A DNA stretch of 64,000 nucleotides. Source: Coniella vitis (taxonomy: Eukaryota; Ascomycota; Sordariomycetes; Diaporthales; Schizoparmaceae). This document shows positions 1-11,479 of this stretch, in pieces. The notes below the pieces were generated by a model. It was not told the origin of the DNA and did not search any database. It saw only the letters and a list, made by a program, of their open reading frames with translations. The DNA is taken from contig WUJK01000001.1 of assembly GCA_011317545.1 (NCBI GenBank), positions 310,001 through 374,000 of the forward strand. Reading direction: 5' to 3'. How positions within the stretch are numbered: the first letter of the stretch is position 1; every line of letters begins with the position of its first letter. A program made the translations under genes and the position numbers.

Positions 1-930
1 CGCATAGCCAAAGAGCCCATCGTCAAAAGGGCCATCTTTGCCAACTGGGATATGATTGCCTCGTACCTCATGACCATGTTGCACGGCATGGTTCTCTGGA
101 CGCTGCTCTATTTTCTGAGTAAGTCTACTTTGACTTGCACACAACTTGAACCGTCCAACCCATCTGGGCCTTTGGATCCGGGGCGGTCTGCTAATTCGTA
201 CGCTCTCCTCCTTATAGCGCTCTACTACCAGGGGGTCAAGCTGTACACCCCCATCATCTCGGGCGTGGCCGGCCTGCCTGAAACCCTCTCTGTGGCGCCC
301 GGCTCAGCCCTCGTTGGCTTCGTGGTCGCCCAAACGGGCCACTACCGGTGGTGTCTCTGGGTGGGCTGGGCGCTCACCACGCTCGGCGCGGGCATCCTCG
401 TGCTCCTGGAGCCCGACACGGCCGTGCCGCAGTGGATCTTCCTCAACGTGCCCATCGGCATCGGCACGGGGATGCTCTTCCCCGCCATGACGCTCTCGCT
501 GCAGGCGGCCTGCGCGCCCGCGCTCAACGCCGACGCCGTCGCCTTCATTTCCTTTGTCCGCAACCTGGGCCAGGCCGTCGGCGTGGCCGTCGGCGGGGTG
601 ATTTTCCAAAACGTCCTGCGGGCCAGGCTCTTGGCGCTCGAGGCGTGGCAGGGCTCCGCCGAAGCGTACAGCCGCGACGCCACCGTCGTCGTCGAGGTCA
701 TCCAGGCCATGCAGCCGGGCGCAGCGAGGCTGCAGCTTGTCCGGGCGTACAACGACAGCCTCCACGCCATCTGGATCGCCATGGCTGCGATCGGGGCCTC
801 TTCCTTGCTCCTCAGTGCGACGGTCAAGGGGTATAGCCTCAAGCAAGAGCATGTGACCACGCAAGGCTTCCAGCAGAAGCAGAAGGGTGGAAAGGCAGCG
901 AATGATGTCGAGAGGGGCGATGAGCCTTGA
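1..930 (+). CDS. MFS transporter, DHA2-like, 3' part only
   Basis: This is the C-terminal part of a polytopic major facilitator that probably exports drugs or toxins across the plasma membrane. The reading frame is already open at base 1 (RIAKEPIVKRAIFANWDM), so the start and the N-terminal helices lie outside the window. Exons are 1-118 and 218-930. The 99-base intron has a GTAAGT donor and a TTATAG acceptor, and splicing restores YFL-T-LYYQGVKLYTP, a stretch typical of fungal drug:H+ antiporters. 276 residues are visible. They contain several hydrophobic helices, a Gly-rich helix (NLGQAVGVAVGGVIF) and a short polar cytosolic tail ending ERGDEP. The intron contains no stop and is a multiple of three, so retention would insert 33 residues. 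The substrate cannot be told from sequence; the MFS family itself is secure. Confidence 0.88.
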   Translation, partial: RIAKEPIVKRAIFANWDMIASYLMTMLHGMVLWTLLYFLSKSTLTCTQLEPSNPSGPLDPGRSANSYALLLIALYYQGVKLYTPIISGVAGLPETLSVAPGSALVGFVVAQTGHYRWCLWVGWALTTLGAGILVLLEPDTAVPQWIFLNVPIGIGTGMLFPAMTLSLQAACAPALNADAVAFISFVRNLGQAVGVAVGGVIFQNVLRARLLALEAWQGSAEAYSRDATVVVEVIQAMQPGAARLQLVRAYNDSLHAIWIAMAAIGASSLLLSATVKGYSLKQEHVTTQGFQQKQKGGKAANDVERGDEP

Positions 931-3237
931 AGTTTTCTGCGGCGCACGCACATAATGGGATGTTAAAAAATGATAATAACAGATAAGTTACGGCTCAACC
1001 GGGGCCTTGGGGGAAACCCCCCCCCCCTCCCAATAGAATATTATTCACGTTGAATTAATGGCAGTAAGAGATATGAAACCCTATCGCGGCTTGCGGCAAA
1101 CGAAATGCCGGTGTGCGAGACAAGCCAAACAGACAACTCATTTTGCGCTTGCTGAGCACGGTACCCGGCACCTTAGCAGCCAGTCAGCCAGCCAACAAGG
1201 CAAGGCTTGCGAATATGCGTGCACAAACGGATACGATAAACGCCTGGGTAAACAGGCCATTGAGCAACACAGCATACAAGGTCCGCCGATTGGGAAGCAC
1301 ACAGAAGAAGCCTGTGGGGGTTTTGTCCGTCGTCCGTGAAGAGGCAATGAACGGACTGCAGACCCTCATGCCATCCGTCATCCGTTACCCGTCATCCTGT
1401 CCTTTACGCATGAACCTTGGGGGCCAAGGAAAAGGGCGGGCTGCTGTGTCCATCTCAACACGTTGTAACACATCAAGTTCGTGTGTCTCTCTCGCTCTCG
1501 CGGGATGAACCATGTGTGTGTGTGCGTGTTTGTAAGTCCATCCACGGCAAGCAGCCGACCAATCCAATCCTGTTTCGAGCCAGGAGAGTGAGCGACAAAA
1601 CAGGGTCTTTGCAGCGAGCAAGTCAAGACGGAAAGAGAGAAAAGGGGGGGAAGCACGCAAGCCACAAGAAACACAACATCATCGCATCACAACAAAAAGT
1701 GTTTATTATAGACGCCCTCGGTGACACAGCAGCCAGCTTACGAGGTACTACTACTTACTTTGAGCACGCGTTCATTTGGCATCATGCCCTGTTGTCGTCT
1801 ATGATTTGTTGTTTTTTTTTTTGGGAGATGATGTCCGGGAACCTGTATATACCACCACATCGGAATTTTGGTCCTTGCTTTGACCAGATTCCCGATTTCT
1901 CGGGTGATATTCATTCTCGTTGTCGTCAGCCCCGGGGACGGAGTCATTTGACCTTGTGGCATTATCGTCGAATCAGTGAGCATCCACCACGACCTCGCCT
2001 GTGCCCATCTGGGTTCATTGTGTTTCATTCTCTTCTCTCGTGTAGACTGCCAGAGAGTACCACGCGCGCGAGGATTAGCGAGCATCCATCAAAGTTGTTG
2101 AACGTTGGCAGAGCAAAGTGTTTTTTTTCCATGATAAGTGCGCACAAGATGCCACAAACCTCTTCTAACAGCCACTAGAAGCTGAGAAGAAAACTTTATC
2201 GGCAAATATGGCAACAATATCAACCTGTTTGGTCAAGATCGGGCGACCAGTTTCAGGTGAGAACTTTGATCTCAATAAGTCAAGAAGCACCAGTATTAAG
2301 CACTCAAACCGCAACAAGTACTTACATACTGGGGCCCTTTTTCTAAGCCTTAATCGTCTGTCTCCCTTGTCTTTGTTTAGTTTAGTTTTTTTTCTTCTTT
2401 TTCTTTTATCGTCCCATTGCGTTGCATTGCACATACACCACACCGCATACGCACATCCGTAAATTCTCCGATGTCTCCCCCCCTCTCCTCGTCCCATGAC
2501 TATGGACGGGAAAAAGCAATCGGCAGACAGTAGTGCGGGGTGGTACCGTAGCATTTTCCCAGTTTGAGTAATGTATAGAAGGGGTACGGAAGCAGTACAT
2601 AGGGAGTAGCATGCAAGCCCGGGGGCATTGCATATAAGTCTATAAATAAGTCATGTACATCCAACAAAAAGGTTGGTCTGGCTTGTTGATTATGTGCACA
2701 CGAACTGATTAGGTCTTTTAGTTTGCTTCATGTTTGGTTGCACTCTGGGATCGAACATATATTTGAATGCCACACATGGTGTCCAGATCCTTTAATTTTG
2801 TGCAAGTAGTACGGCCAATATCAGGCTTTTATCACGCTGACGTTTGGCTAAGAACGCACTTGAGCTCTACGGAAATATAACAAACTCGGCTTATTACTTG
2901 GTTACTGGGCACCTTGGGGGCTTTCTTGCATAGTCGAAAGACTTTAAAAACAAAACACACACTCACAACTCTGGAATGGGGGGACAGATGAACAGGCTTG
3001 TCTCCTCTCACGCTTTGCCTCTCTACCGCTTGCCCGCTCTACGTTTTTGTGCGTCAAACCTGCTAACTATAGTCGGCGGTTTGTGTTCCGTCCTTTTTGG
3101 GCATCTCCCATCCAGTCAAAGTCAAACGGCACCTCTGTCTCTGCTGCACATGCGCACCTGTATGTCTTTGTTTAGAAACAATCATGGACCGAGTACCACT
3201 TTGCAGGAACAAGATATCTATAGATAGGAGGAACTCT

Positions 3238-3258
3238 GAGAGAGAGAGAGAGAGAGAG
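3238..3258. repeat. (GA)n microsatellite
   Basis: About ten tandem GA units in non-coding DNA. Confidence 0.95.
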
Positions 3259-3532
3259 CGGGAGCCAACTTGGGTTGAAATGAAAGCGCCGGGGAAGAGC
3301 CACGCCTTTGTGTCTCTAGTCTTGCCTGTTGTTGTCTTGCCCCGAGTTGACTTGGCCCCAAGCCTGGCATTTCAGTATCCTTTTTCGCCCCTGCTACTGC
3401 CGAGAAACTCCTGTGCATAGGAACATTGTATACTGTTGGTACCTATGCTTTTTGATCTTTGATCTTTGATCTTGAATGGCTTCCTCCTCCCTGTGATTTC
3501 GATACAGTACATATATACATACATACATATAT

Positions 3533-3577
3533 AGAGAAAGAGAGAGAGAGAGAGAGATATATATATATATATATATA
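3533..3577. repeat. Compound (GA)n(AT)n microsatellite
   Basis: A GA run passes directly into about ten AT units, ending before CAGTACCG. It is non-coding and likely polymorphic. Confidence 0.95.
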
Positions 3578-3956
3578 CAGTACCGTATCGCCAAGGCAGG
3601 TCGTTAAAACGCAGATCTTCGACGTCATTTGCTCACAAATCCCTGTTTTTCTTGTTTTTTGTGTATATGTGTGTGTGTTTATTTATTTCCAATATCATCT
3701 GCCGTACTTGTCTTCTTTATAGGTCTGTACCACGGTCCACCTTTTATTTTTCTTTTCCTTGTTGATTAGTCTGTTTCTTTCATCCTTTCCTGTCTTTTTG
3801 TGTATCCGTGGCGGCCGTTGATCTCGGGTGGATGGACGCTGGGAATCGGGTCATCCTATTATTCATGCCACACACGCCCCCCCCCCTCCCATCCAGCCAT
3901 TCAGCCGCCCAAGCTTGTGAATTTTGGTCTTTTCCCCCTTTTTTCATATATAGAAT

Positions 3957-3958
3957 AC

Positions 3959-3993
<35 letters not shown>
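3957..3993. repeat. (AT)n microsatellite with one AC interruption
   Basis: An AT dinucleotide tract interrupted once by ACAT, in the same intergenic region as the two tracts above. Confidence 0.95.
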
Positions 3994-4507
3994 GCTTTTG
4001 GCTGCGCTGCTTTATAAGAAGAAAAGGTAAGGAAGAGCTGTTTGTACATATTCTCTTTTTTTTTTTTTGTCAGATGCAGATGATGCAAAAGAGGGGAATT
4101 CTGCTTCGTTTTGCTGTAGAATATTGCAGAGTGGGAAGGATTTAGGGGGGGTTTATTATGTAGAACACAATTAACTCAATAATGATAGACCTAGAAAAGG
4201 AAAGAAAAAAAAAAGATTAAAGACAGCACAAAACATGTACACTTGACTGCTATCAAGATAATTGGCATGAATTCAAAGAATATATAGTTGAAGCAGCCTC
4301 ACACTCATGAAGCGCAGAATCATCATCAGGATATACGTCGCTGTACAAGTTCCATATATTTGTATGCGGAACATACCTCTCTCACACGAAAACCTTTCCC
4401 ATCTATCCAGCGATGGGTACTTCCATCTTTTTTATTCACCCAATCAACCATCCAAGTTCTTCCACCATATTCCCCAAGATATTTTCGCCCCCGGCCCCCC
4501 TCATTCA

Positions 4508-5797
4508 TCATTGTTTTAAGCCAAACGCCAGCCCAACCGCAAACCCAGCCACAAGCAAAACCACAAGCAAAAGCACAATCGTCCTCCTCCACCGCCGAAA
4601 CCACCCCCGCGACTGGGCCCCGTCCCCATCCTCCAGCATCCCTTCCTTGAGACCCCTTTCTCCCAGATCACTGCTCATGCTCCGGTCCGTCGCGGCCGCC
4701 AAGGACGGTGCCACCCCCGCCGGCGCCGACGACGTGGACGCCGTAGTAGCCGCGTCACGCGTAGATGCAGGGTCCAGTGCCATGAGACTCTGTGCCTTTT
4801 CCTCCTCGGAAACGGGGCCCATGAAGGAGGAGGCCGTGCTCACATGGCGACTCGCCCTGCTCATCCCACTCGCACTCACGCCCCCCACGCTGCTGAGCCG
4901 CCCACTCGCCCTTCGCCCACTCGAACTCGAACTCGAGGTCGCCGCCGCCGCCGCCGCCGCCGCAAGGGGACTCAAAAAGTAGCCCCCTCCGCCTCCACCA
5001 CTCGCGCCAGCACCAGCGCCCTCCGATCCGCTCCCCGAAGACACGGAGCGCGCACTCCGCACACTGAGCATACTGCTCGGTCTCTGCTGGGGCGGCGGCA
5101 GCGGACTCGGCAGTCCGCCGAGATCCTCGTACGTGGTGATGTAGTCCTCGCCGTACTGGTAGAAGCCGGTGCCGCGGGTGGACCGCCGGCGAGAGGCGGG
5201 GCCGACGTCGGTGAAGATGCTGTCTGCGTCTTCGTGGATGGGGGGCATTTTGACCATGGTGGTCTGCAGGGACATGCGGTGGCCGCCAGGGGAGACGGCG
5301 CCGGAGGAGGTGGAGCTGGGGTTTGTGGAAGAAGAGGACGAGGTGGAGGAAGAAGAAGAGGAAGTGATGGAGGAGATGGAGTGGCGGCTGGGAGGCGGGA
5401 CGAGGGCCGCTGGCTGGGGCGGGGTTATGATGGTTGGGATGTTGGTTTGTTGTTGTTGGATGAGAATTTGTTGTTCGAGCTGGGCGGCTTGGTGCTGGAG
5501 CTGCTGGAGGAGCTCTTGTTGGATCTGCTGCTGGGAGGATCCTGCGGGGACGGTGATTGCTGAGAGGAGGGGGGAGATTTGGGGCGAGGCGGGAAAGTGT
5601 ATGGTTTGGCCTTGTTGTGCTTTTGCTGCTAGTTCTGGCGGTACTGTGGGTGATGTCTCTGTTGTTGTTATTGTTTTTGTTGCTGTGACTGGGTCCAACG
5701 AGTCGGGCTCGCTCGAGGATGTGGATCGGGTGGGTGAGCGAGGAGGTGAGGGTGGCCATGTTGCCGCGGCCACGGGTGCTGCTTGAGATGAAGCCAT
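4508..5797 (-). CDS. Ser/Gln-rich tail-anchored membrane protein, unknown function
   Basis: Single-exon frame of 429 residues from the ATG at 5797 (MASSQAAPV). The frame stays open further upstream, but that extension is low-complexity Arg/Ser/Pro and reads like a leader, so I chose this start. The N-terminal part is disordered. A Gln-rich stretch (runs of Q and L, possible coiled coil) is followed by a long Ser tract, then RHSISS and RRRSTRGTGFYQYGEDY, which look like kinase-accessible segments. Poly-Ala and Gly tracts come next. Residues about 406-427 form one hydrophobic helix preceded by RRWRR and followed only by KQ. That is the layout of a tail-anchored protein with the N-terminal bulk in the cytosol, so insertion into the ER or another internal membrane is likely. 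I do not recognise the family. About 9.5 kb without a gene lies upstream. Confidence 0.75.
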   Translation of the reverse strand: MASSQAAPVAAATWPPSPPRSPTRSTSSSEPDSLDPVTATKTITTTETSPTVPPELAAKAQQGQTIHFPASPQISPLLSAITVPAGSSQQQIQQELLQQLQHQAAQLEQQILIQQQQTNIPTIITPPQPAALVPPPSRHSISSITSSSSSSTSSSSSTNPSSTSSGAVSPGGHRMSLQTTMVKMPPIHEDADSIFTDVGPASRRRSTRGTGFYQYGEDYITTYEDLGGLPSPLPPPQQRPSSMLSVRSARSVSSGSGSEGAGAGASGGGGGGYFLSPLAAAAAAAATSSSSSSGRRASGRLSSVGGVSASGMSRASRHVSTASSFMGPVSEEEKAQSLMALDPASTRDAATTASTSSAPAGVAPSLAAATDRSMSSDLGERGLKEGMLEDGDGAQSRGWFRRWRRTIVLLLVVLLVAGFAVGLAFGLKQ

Positions 5798-7048
5798 CGT
5801 GGATGTTGTATGTGAGAGAAGTGGGGGGATTTTTGGGGTTTCCCTTGTTTTTTTCTGTCTGTGGTTTCCCCTTGCTTGTCCGGCTGTGGTGGTGTGTATA
5901 TAAGTGGGCGAGCTATAAGGTGGCCCTGGGCGGGAACGGCTTGCCGCTGTTGACAGTCGTTGGAGATCTTTTCGTTTTCCCCTGCGATCTCCTTTCCGCG
6001 CCGTTGCTGAAGGAGGAGGGAGAGGAGCAAAAGAAGAAGAAGGCTGAGAAGGGCACACCACAGGAACAAAAGCAAAGATGATGATGATGATGATGTGTGT
6101 ATATCTGTGGGTGGGTGGGTGAAGCTCAGATTGTAGTACTAGCAGTAGTAGTAGCAGTAGTAGTGGCGGCGGCGTTGGCGGTCATGAGGGTGTTACAAGA
6201 GGTGCACACGTCCGTCCTCCAGAGATGCAAGTCGTATTGGGCGGCAGTCGGTCCCTCGACCCTCACCTGCGCCAATTGGTCTCTATCCTGTCCCCGACTA
6301 CCTGCTTTCGGCTTTCTTGTCCGTGGTGCGACTGGGCCAGAGAAAGAATGAAGTTCTGCCCCAAGACGAGTTGAAGCCGCAAGCAGTTCCTCCTTGTCGT
6401 CACCAGCTGTGCTTCTTTGGGGTTAGAGAAGGCAGAGTGGCCAATGAGAGAGTGTGAAGGAGAGAGTGAACGCCGTCGACTTGCGAGGGTGTAGAGGAGC
6501 CAAGTGAGACAAGACGGGACGGGGTGATGATCAGGTCGATGAGGCTGCTTTCCGCATGCGGACCCCTTGGGGATGAGCTTTTGTTTCTGGTTTTCTTTGG
6601 CGATGGGAGGGTGGAATCTCTCGAGCTTTTTACTACTTTCGTTTCCTCCAGGTCGAAATGGCTTTGTGAATTCTCCTTCTTTGGCCGCTTTTCCTCGCAG
6701 CTTTCAGCTTTCCCCCTTCCGCACGGCTGAGCGGGAACACAGACGACAACTGGACCAGGGGATGGGGATGCGTGTGGGTGGCTGACTCGGAATCCACGAC
6801 CAGAAATGTGTCTTTCCCCCCTGGGGCTTGCGTGCCTCCTGGGTGAGAGCGAGCGTTGGAGGCTTGCGTGCTGCGCGCGGTTGTGGTGATGGCGGCGGCG
6901 GCTGCGTGGTGGTCGTCGTGTGGTAGTAGTGGCGGTGGATGGAAAGGAGTAAACGGGGGAGGGCAAGCGGTTAAAGGGAAAAAGAAAAAAAGCAATAATA
7001 ACAATACTAACGATTATTATAAAAATAACAAAAGAGGCAGAGCGGTAG

Positions 7049-7051
<3 letters not shown>

Positions 7052-7088
<37 letters not shown>
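7052..7088. repeat. (GA)n microsatellite
   Basis: A purine tract of about 15 GA units with an AAAG interruption near 7080. Confidence 0.95.
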
Positions 7089-7813
7089 CGGTAGAGAGAG
7101 AATAAGCACTGTATGTCTCAGGTCCCGGTCTGCAACGGCCTCGCCAATAACAGCTTGACTACTTTCCCAAGTTTTTTTTTTTCCCTCTTTTTTTTAGAGT
7201 TTGTATCCTCTGCCCCGTCCTCATCTAGAAAAAGAGGGCACCACATATACTATGTAAAAGGAGGGCAGATGGAGTGCGACAAGAGAGGTATGGGAAAGGA
7301 GGCTCTGGCCCGGGGGCCCGAAGCAGGTCTGGATCTCGCAAGACTCTTCGCCAGGTTGCCCAAATAATAATAATCAGAATTGACTTTTGCTTCTTCCACC
7401 CAAACCCTTGCATGTACGCCTGGTACGTACCATGGCAGCTGGCCCAGACACTCGGCCGTCAGATCTAGTCTCTAGCACGACATGGAGATGGGAAAAGGAC
7501 GAGCCGAGCTACCGAGGGCCATAGACTGCATAGTACTCCAGTAGGCCAGCAGGGGAGAGGGAAAAAAGGAAAAAGTACGAGGCAATGACGTTCTAGTAGA
7601 GGCGCGAAGTGGATAGTGCGTGTAAGTCGAGTGCGAGTGGGGAACTTGAGAAAAAGACAAAGAACAAAACAGGAAACGTACAGTACACTGGAGGATTCCA
7701 TGTACGGTACACCGAGACTTTTGCTCGAGAACTGTCTCACGGCTGTTTGCAATGTGGATCTGTAATAAAGCAGAGAGGGCAAACGCAACTGGCGGGTACC
7801 CGCACACAGACAG

Positions 7814-7870
7814 AGCAGCAGCAGCAGCAGGAGGGGGAGGAGGAGGAGGAGGAGGAGGAGGAGGAGGAGG
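7814..7870. repeat. (CAG)n-(GAG)n trinucleotide tract
   Basis: Five or six CAG units followed by about 12 GAG units with one G-rich interruption. Non-coding context. Confidence 0.95.
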
Positions 7871-8700
7871 ATGAAAACAAGGGGTGGAGCACATGCGAGA
7901 CTGATGAACGAGAGATGGGTTGCGCCTCACCAAATCACCGTGTCTCCACCTGGACACTCATCTGAAGCGGCTGGAAACGAGCCGCATCAGGCATATATGC
8001 AAAGCACCTCTGTTGCAACTGTACACCTCATCGACACCCAACAAGGCAACGCTCGCTCTTTGCATAGGATACATAGTAGTAGCCTGTCTCTCCCCCACGA
8101 CGGCTGGGATTCGATGACGAGCCAAGTGAGACAAGACAGCAGCAAAAGGAAACCAAGGAAAAGAAGAAGAAAAAAAGAGAAAAAAACAGGGAGCAGAGAC
8201 GAGGAGGATGCCCCCAACGATGCCAGCAGCACGACATGCTGGCCCAGACGGGCCATACTATGATCACGGTGACAGAATCGGTCGACTAGTTGGCTGGTCC
8301 ACTGGCATCCAGACAAGTCGTCGAGGCTCAGCTTCGGAATACTGTTGCTGCATGCGTGTGGCGGATGAGTGGTGGTTGACGCGGGGCTCACCACTGCGTG
8401 CGCGAGTTGCAAGTGCGCATATCAGAATAGCACAGGCGCACCCGCAGCCGGCACATGGGCTCGAGGTGCACGATGAGTGGTGAAGGAGCGAGCCAGAGCT
8501 GACAGCCAGTACTTCTCTGGTTCTCAAGCACGCAGCGTGTCAAAAAGTCAGGTCGGCCCGCCCGGCGAGTGGGGACGGCGGACGGTCGTGCAAAGGACTC
8601 GACTCGACTCGGCGAGCAGCTCGAGTGCCAGAGTGCCTATCCTGAGTGCCAAGAGCACACCATAGTAGCTGTAGTGCCTCGAGTCTCTGCAAGATGGCTC

Positions 8701-8729
8701 GCCATCGCCATCGCCATCGCCATCGCATC
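8701..8729. repeat. (CATCGC)n hexamer repeat
   Basis: Four tandem hexamer units, slightly degenerate at the end. Confidence 0.9.
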
Positions 8730-9154
8730 GCCAGGGTCGTGGCCGTGGAGACATGTGGTGCTTCCAGCCCGGTTCTGTGCTGCGTCGCCGGGGCTCCCTC
8801 TGGGCTCTGGTGTGGCCTAGCAGAGCCGTGTGCGCAGCCCAGACTGCGATGAACGGGCGCAGGATGCTGTGGCAGGGCCTGCCAAGCCAGTGTTGTGAGG
8901 CAGTTGGAAATATCTCGTCAGCAACTCTCGCTGGTTCTGGGGCCAGTGGCGCGCCAGTCAGAGAATGAATGGGCCGCAACAAAGACGGAAACGCAGCAGC
9001 GGCAGGGGGGTCCCTGCTGTCCATCCCCAGCAGCGTCTTGGCAAAGGGGATGGCTGCTCCCGTATTTGCACAATGGCGAGGGTTTGCTCCTTCCTCTCTG
9101 TGGCTCTGCCGGCCCCTGCTGCGCGCCACTTCTTGCTGCTGTACTACTACATTT

Positions 9155-9195
9155 GTACTGCGTACCAAGTACCATGTACCATGTACCATGTACTC
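9155..9195. repeat. GTACCAT tandem repeat
   Basis: Heptamer-like units ACCATGT repeated about three times, rich in the palindrome GTAC. See the finding on GTAC clusters. Confidence 0.85.
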
Positions 9196-9570
9196 TGCAC
9201 GGTGCACCATGTAACTCTGGGGCCAACATAGTCGTCCCTAACCCCACGCCGTCGGGTTCGGGTTCGCCAGGCCTCTCTGCTGACTACTGCTATTAGGTAC
9301 GTAGCGAATACTACGCTGCCAGGGCTGGCTCTCAGCAGACGGCGCCCCCCGCCTGGCCCGCCTGGCGCCCCCGTGCTGCTCTAGCTGACGAGCTGAAAGG
9401 GAAAAGACAGCTCATACTTACATGCTGTTGGCATGCTTCTCCACTAGCTGTTTGCTGACTACAGGACGTCTGGCTTGGCAGCAGAGCCCGTGTCGTGACG
9501 AGCGACGAGCGACGAGCGATGAGCACTCTCTCCTCCCCGCCTCACTCTCGGCGCGTTGCTTCCCACGCAC

Positions 9571-9653
9571 CAGTCAGCCAGCCAGCCAGCCAGTCAGTTA
9601 GTCAAGCAGCCAGTCAGTCAGTCTGTCTGTCCACTCCTTCAGTCAGTCAGTCT
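9571..9653. repeat. Degenerate CAGT/CAGC tetramer array
   Basis: A run of CAGT, CAGC and CTGT tetramers over about 80 bases, imperfect throughout. Confidence 0.85.
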
Positions 9654-9874
9654 GTGTGCCTGGACGCCCCCCCTTGCGGGAGCCAATGAACGCCACACGC
9701 CCGGCCCGGACGGGACTCTAAGCCCCAAGTGGCTAACCCGACCTCTCTCTCTCTCCCTTCCACCCTCGGCACTCCCAGCATGATGGATGGCTGGCACAGG
9801 CACTCGCGGGCTCCAGTCCTGCCCATCCCAATTCCCACTGGCTTGGCACCCGGCTGTGGCTTGCGGAGAGGACC

Positions 9875-9903
9875 CTGGCGCTGGCGCTGGCGCTGGCGCT
9901 GGC
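9875..9903. repeat. (CTGGCG)n hexamer repeat
   Basis: More than four tandem hexamer units. Confidence 0.9.
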
Positions 9904-10641
9904 CCTGATTCTTTCGGAGCTCTGGCCATCCGAACACAACTCTTCTGTTGTATGGGGAAACCCACGCAAAGCTGAAATGTGCCGTTCCTCTTTTGACTGT
10001 CCCTCCCTCGTTTGAATCCCCTCTGGTCCACTTGTCGTGTTCTTCCCTTCCCCCCCCCCCACTCGGCGTTGCAAACGTCCGTGGGGCGTGCTGAAGACTA
10101 TTGATTTCGAGATCCCCTTGTGCTGTGTCTGGCCAGTACATAGCACGCTCAGTCCGCAAAGGCGGTATAGACTGGAAGCCCAAGCAAGGCCTGCAAGACA
10201 GGGGCAAAGCAGCCACGACAGGGACGACAGGGCAACCGAGTCCCAGATGGAGACGACAGAAGAAGAACAAGAAAGAAAAAAAAAGGAATGGGAGAGCGGG
10301 GCCGAGTGCCACCGGAGATCATAGCAGCACATGCTTTCCATGGCGGGAAAAGGTGTTGACGAGGGCTGCTGGCGGTGCTGGTCCGAGACGCAGACAGACT
10401 TGGGGATAATGAGAGGAGGAGCGCCGAGGCAGAGGCCGGCCACCCTCACACATACATACAGCACATGCACGTGGCAATGCATCTTACATGCTACTTATTA
10501 TATCCTTGGACCAATATCGTGGCGGGGTGCAGCAGCGGCCTTCTAGAAGGTTGCAGTGGGAATGGCAAGTATCCTGTGTATAGGAGGACCCTTTTCTGAA
10601 ACATATCAAATCAGGATGAGCAGAAGGCTTGACCTTGGCCG

Positions 10642-10670
10642 TCACTCACTCACTCACTCACTCACTCACC
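10642..10670. repeat. (TCAC)n tetramer repeat
   Basis: About seven tandem tetramer units. Confidence 0.95.
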
Positions 10671-11450
10671 AGCACTCGCATGGGATCCAGACAAACTTTT
10701 CCACACAGACCACGATATCTCGTCTCTGCCCTCCTGGCCACCGACACGGCCGCCGAAAAGGCACCAGATGACCCAGAGGCCCGTCGCGACGTGAACATCC
10801 CGATTCTCGCGCACCCACACAAAAGAAAGAAAACAGATCATCCACCATGATCACCAACAATACCACCCCATTATGGACTCACCTCCCTCCCCCTCAGACT
10901 GAGCTCCTTGTACTCCGCTCTCACTGCGACTCTCCTCTCCTTCTTGCCCTGCTGCTGCTGCTCGTCATGCCGTCTGCACCCGCTGATGCAACCCCAGAAT
11001 CCCCCGCAGCCTTCGCATCCATACTATTGAAGAGAATCGAAACCTGCATCTCACATAACCCAGATCTAATATTGGCCAGCCTCATCGGTTCTTCGGACAC
11101 CCACTTGCACCCATCTTTCTACCTCGAGACAATCTCCAGTCAGACTCTGCGCGGGTGGCGTTGTGCAAGGCGCCGCCGAACATTGACCACTTTCATCGAG
11201 TTGAGCACAGCAGAGCAGGCACCTTCACGAGAAAAGAGAAAACAAAAATAGATTAAAAGTCAAGGGGCTGCCTGCTTGTCAGCCAAACATCATCTCAACT
11301 AACCTTTCCCCCTCAACCCACCGCCCTCCATCTCCATTAGCTTACGTGCCTTGCCTTGCCTTGCTTACTCGCTTGCTGGGCTCAAATCTCCGCGCGTTTC
11401 AAAAGATGGAGATTTTAGCCCCATGTGCCTATATGCAATGTACTACATAT

Positions 11451-11479
11451 TCTTCTTCTTCTTCTTCTTCTTCTTCTTC
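11451..11479. repeat. (TTC)n trinucleotide repeat
   Basis: Nine or ten tandem TTC units in a pyrimidine-rich stretch. Confidence 0.95.

Larger units (their letters stand above)
931..4507. other. Intergenic region between convergent genes
   Basis: About 3.6 kb between the 3' ends of the transporter and the tail-anchored protein gene. I see no credible gene. Open frames here are short, Ser/Arg-rich and unlike proteins. The stretch holds GA and AT microsatellites (3238-3258, 3533-3577, 3957-3993) and pyrimidine runs. An imperfect repeat of the form GAGCATCCA occurs near 1978 and 2080. Confidence 0.6.

Noticed and set aside
1417..2178. A 253-codon plus-strand frame between the transporter and the tail-anchored protein
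   Set aside because: The translation is Ser/Arg/His-rich, built partly from T and GT runs, with no domain-like pattern and a weak start context.
2740..2770. A GATCGAACA segment resembling a tRNA B box
   Set aside because: The flanking bases cannot form a T stem or an acceptor stem, so it is not a tRNA gene.
8548..9210. A 220-codon minus-strand frame
   Set aside because: Composition is that of translated simple repeats (CGATGG and GTACAT units), and opposite-strand frames of similar length overlap it.
9647..10482. Overlapping 221- and 249-codon minus-strand frames
   Set aside because: Both run through the hexamer repeat (RQRQRQ and ASASAS) and neither resembles a protein family; they compete for the same bases.
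10847..11251. A 134-codon frame with a Leu-rich stretch resembling a signal sequence
   Set aside because: The Leu run comes from CTG/CTC repeats and starts 30 residues in. No conserved-looking segment or cysteine pattern follows. Too weak to call a secreted protein.
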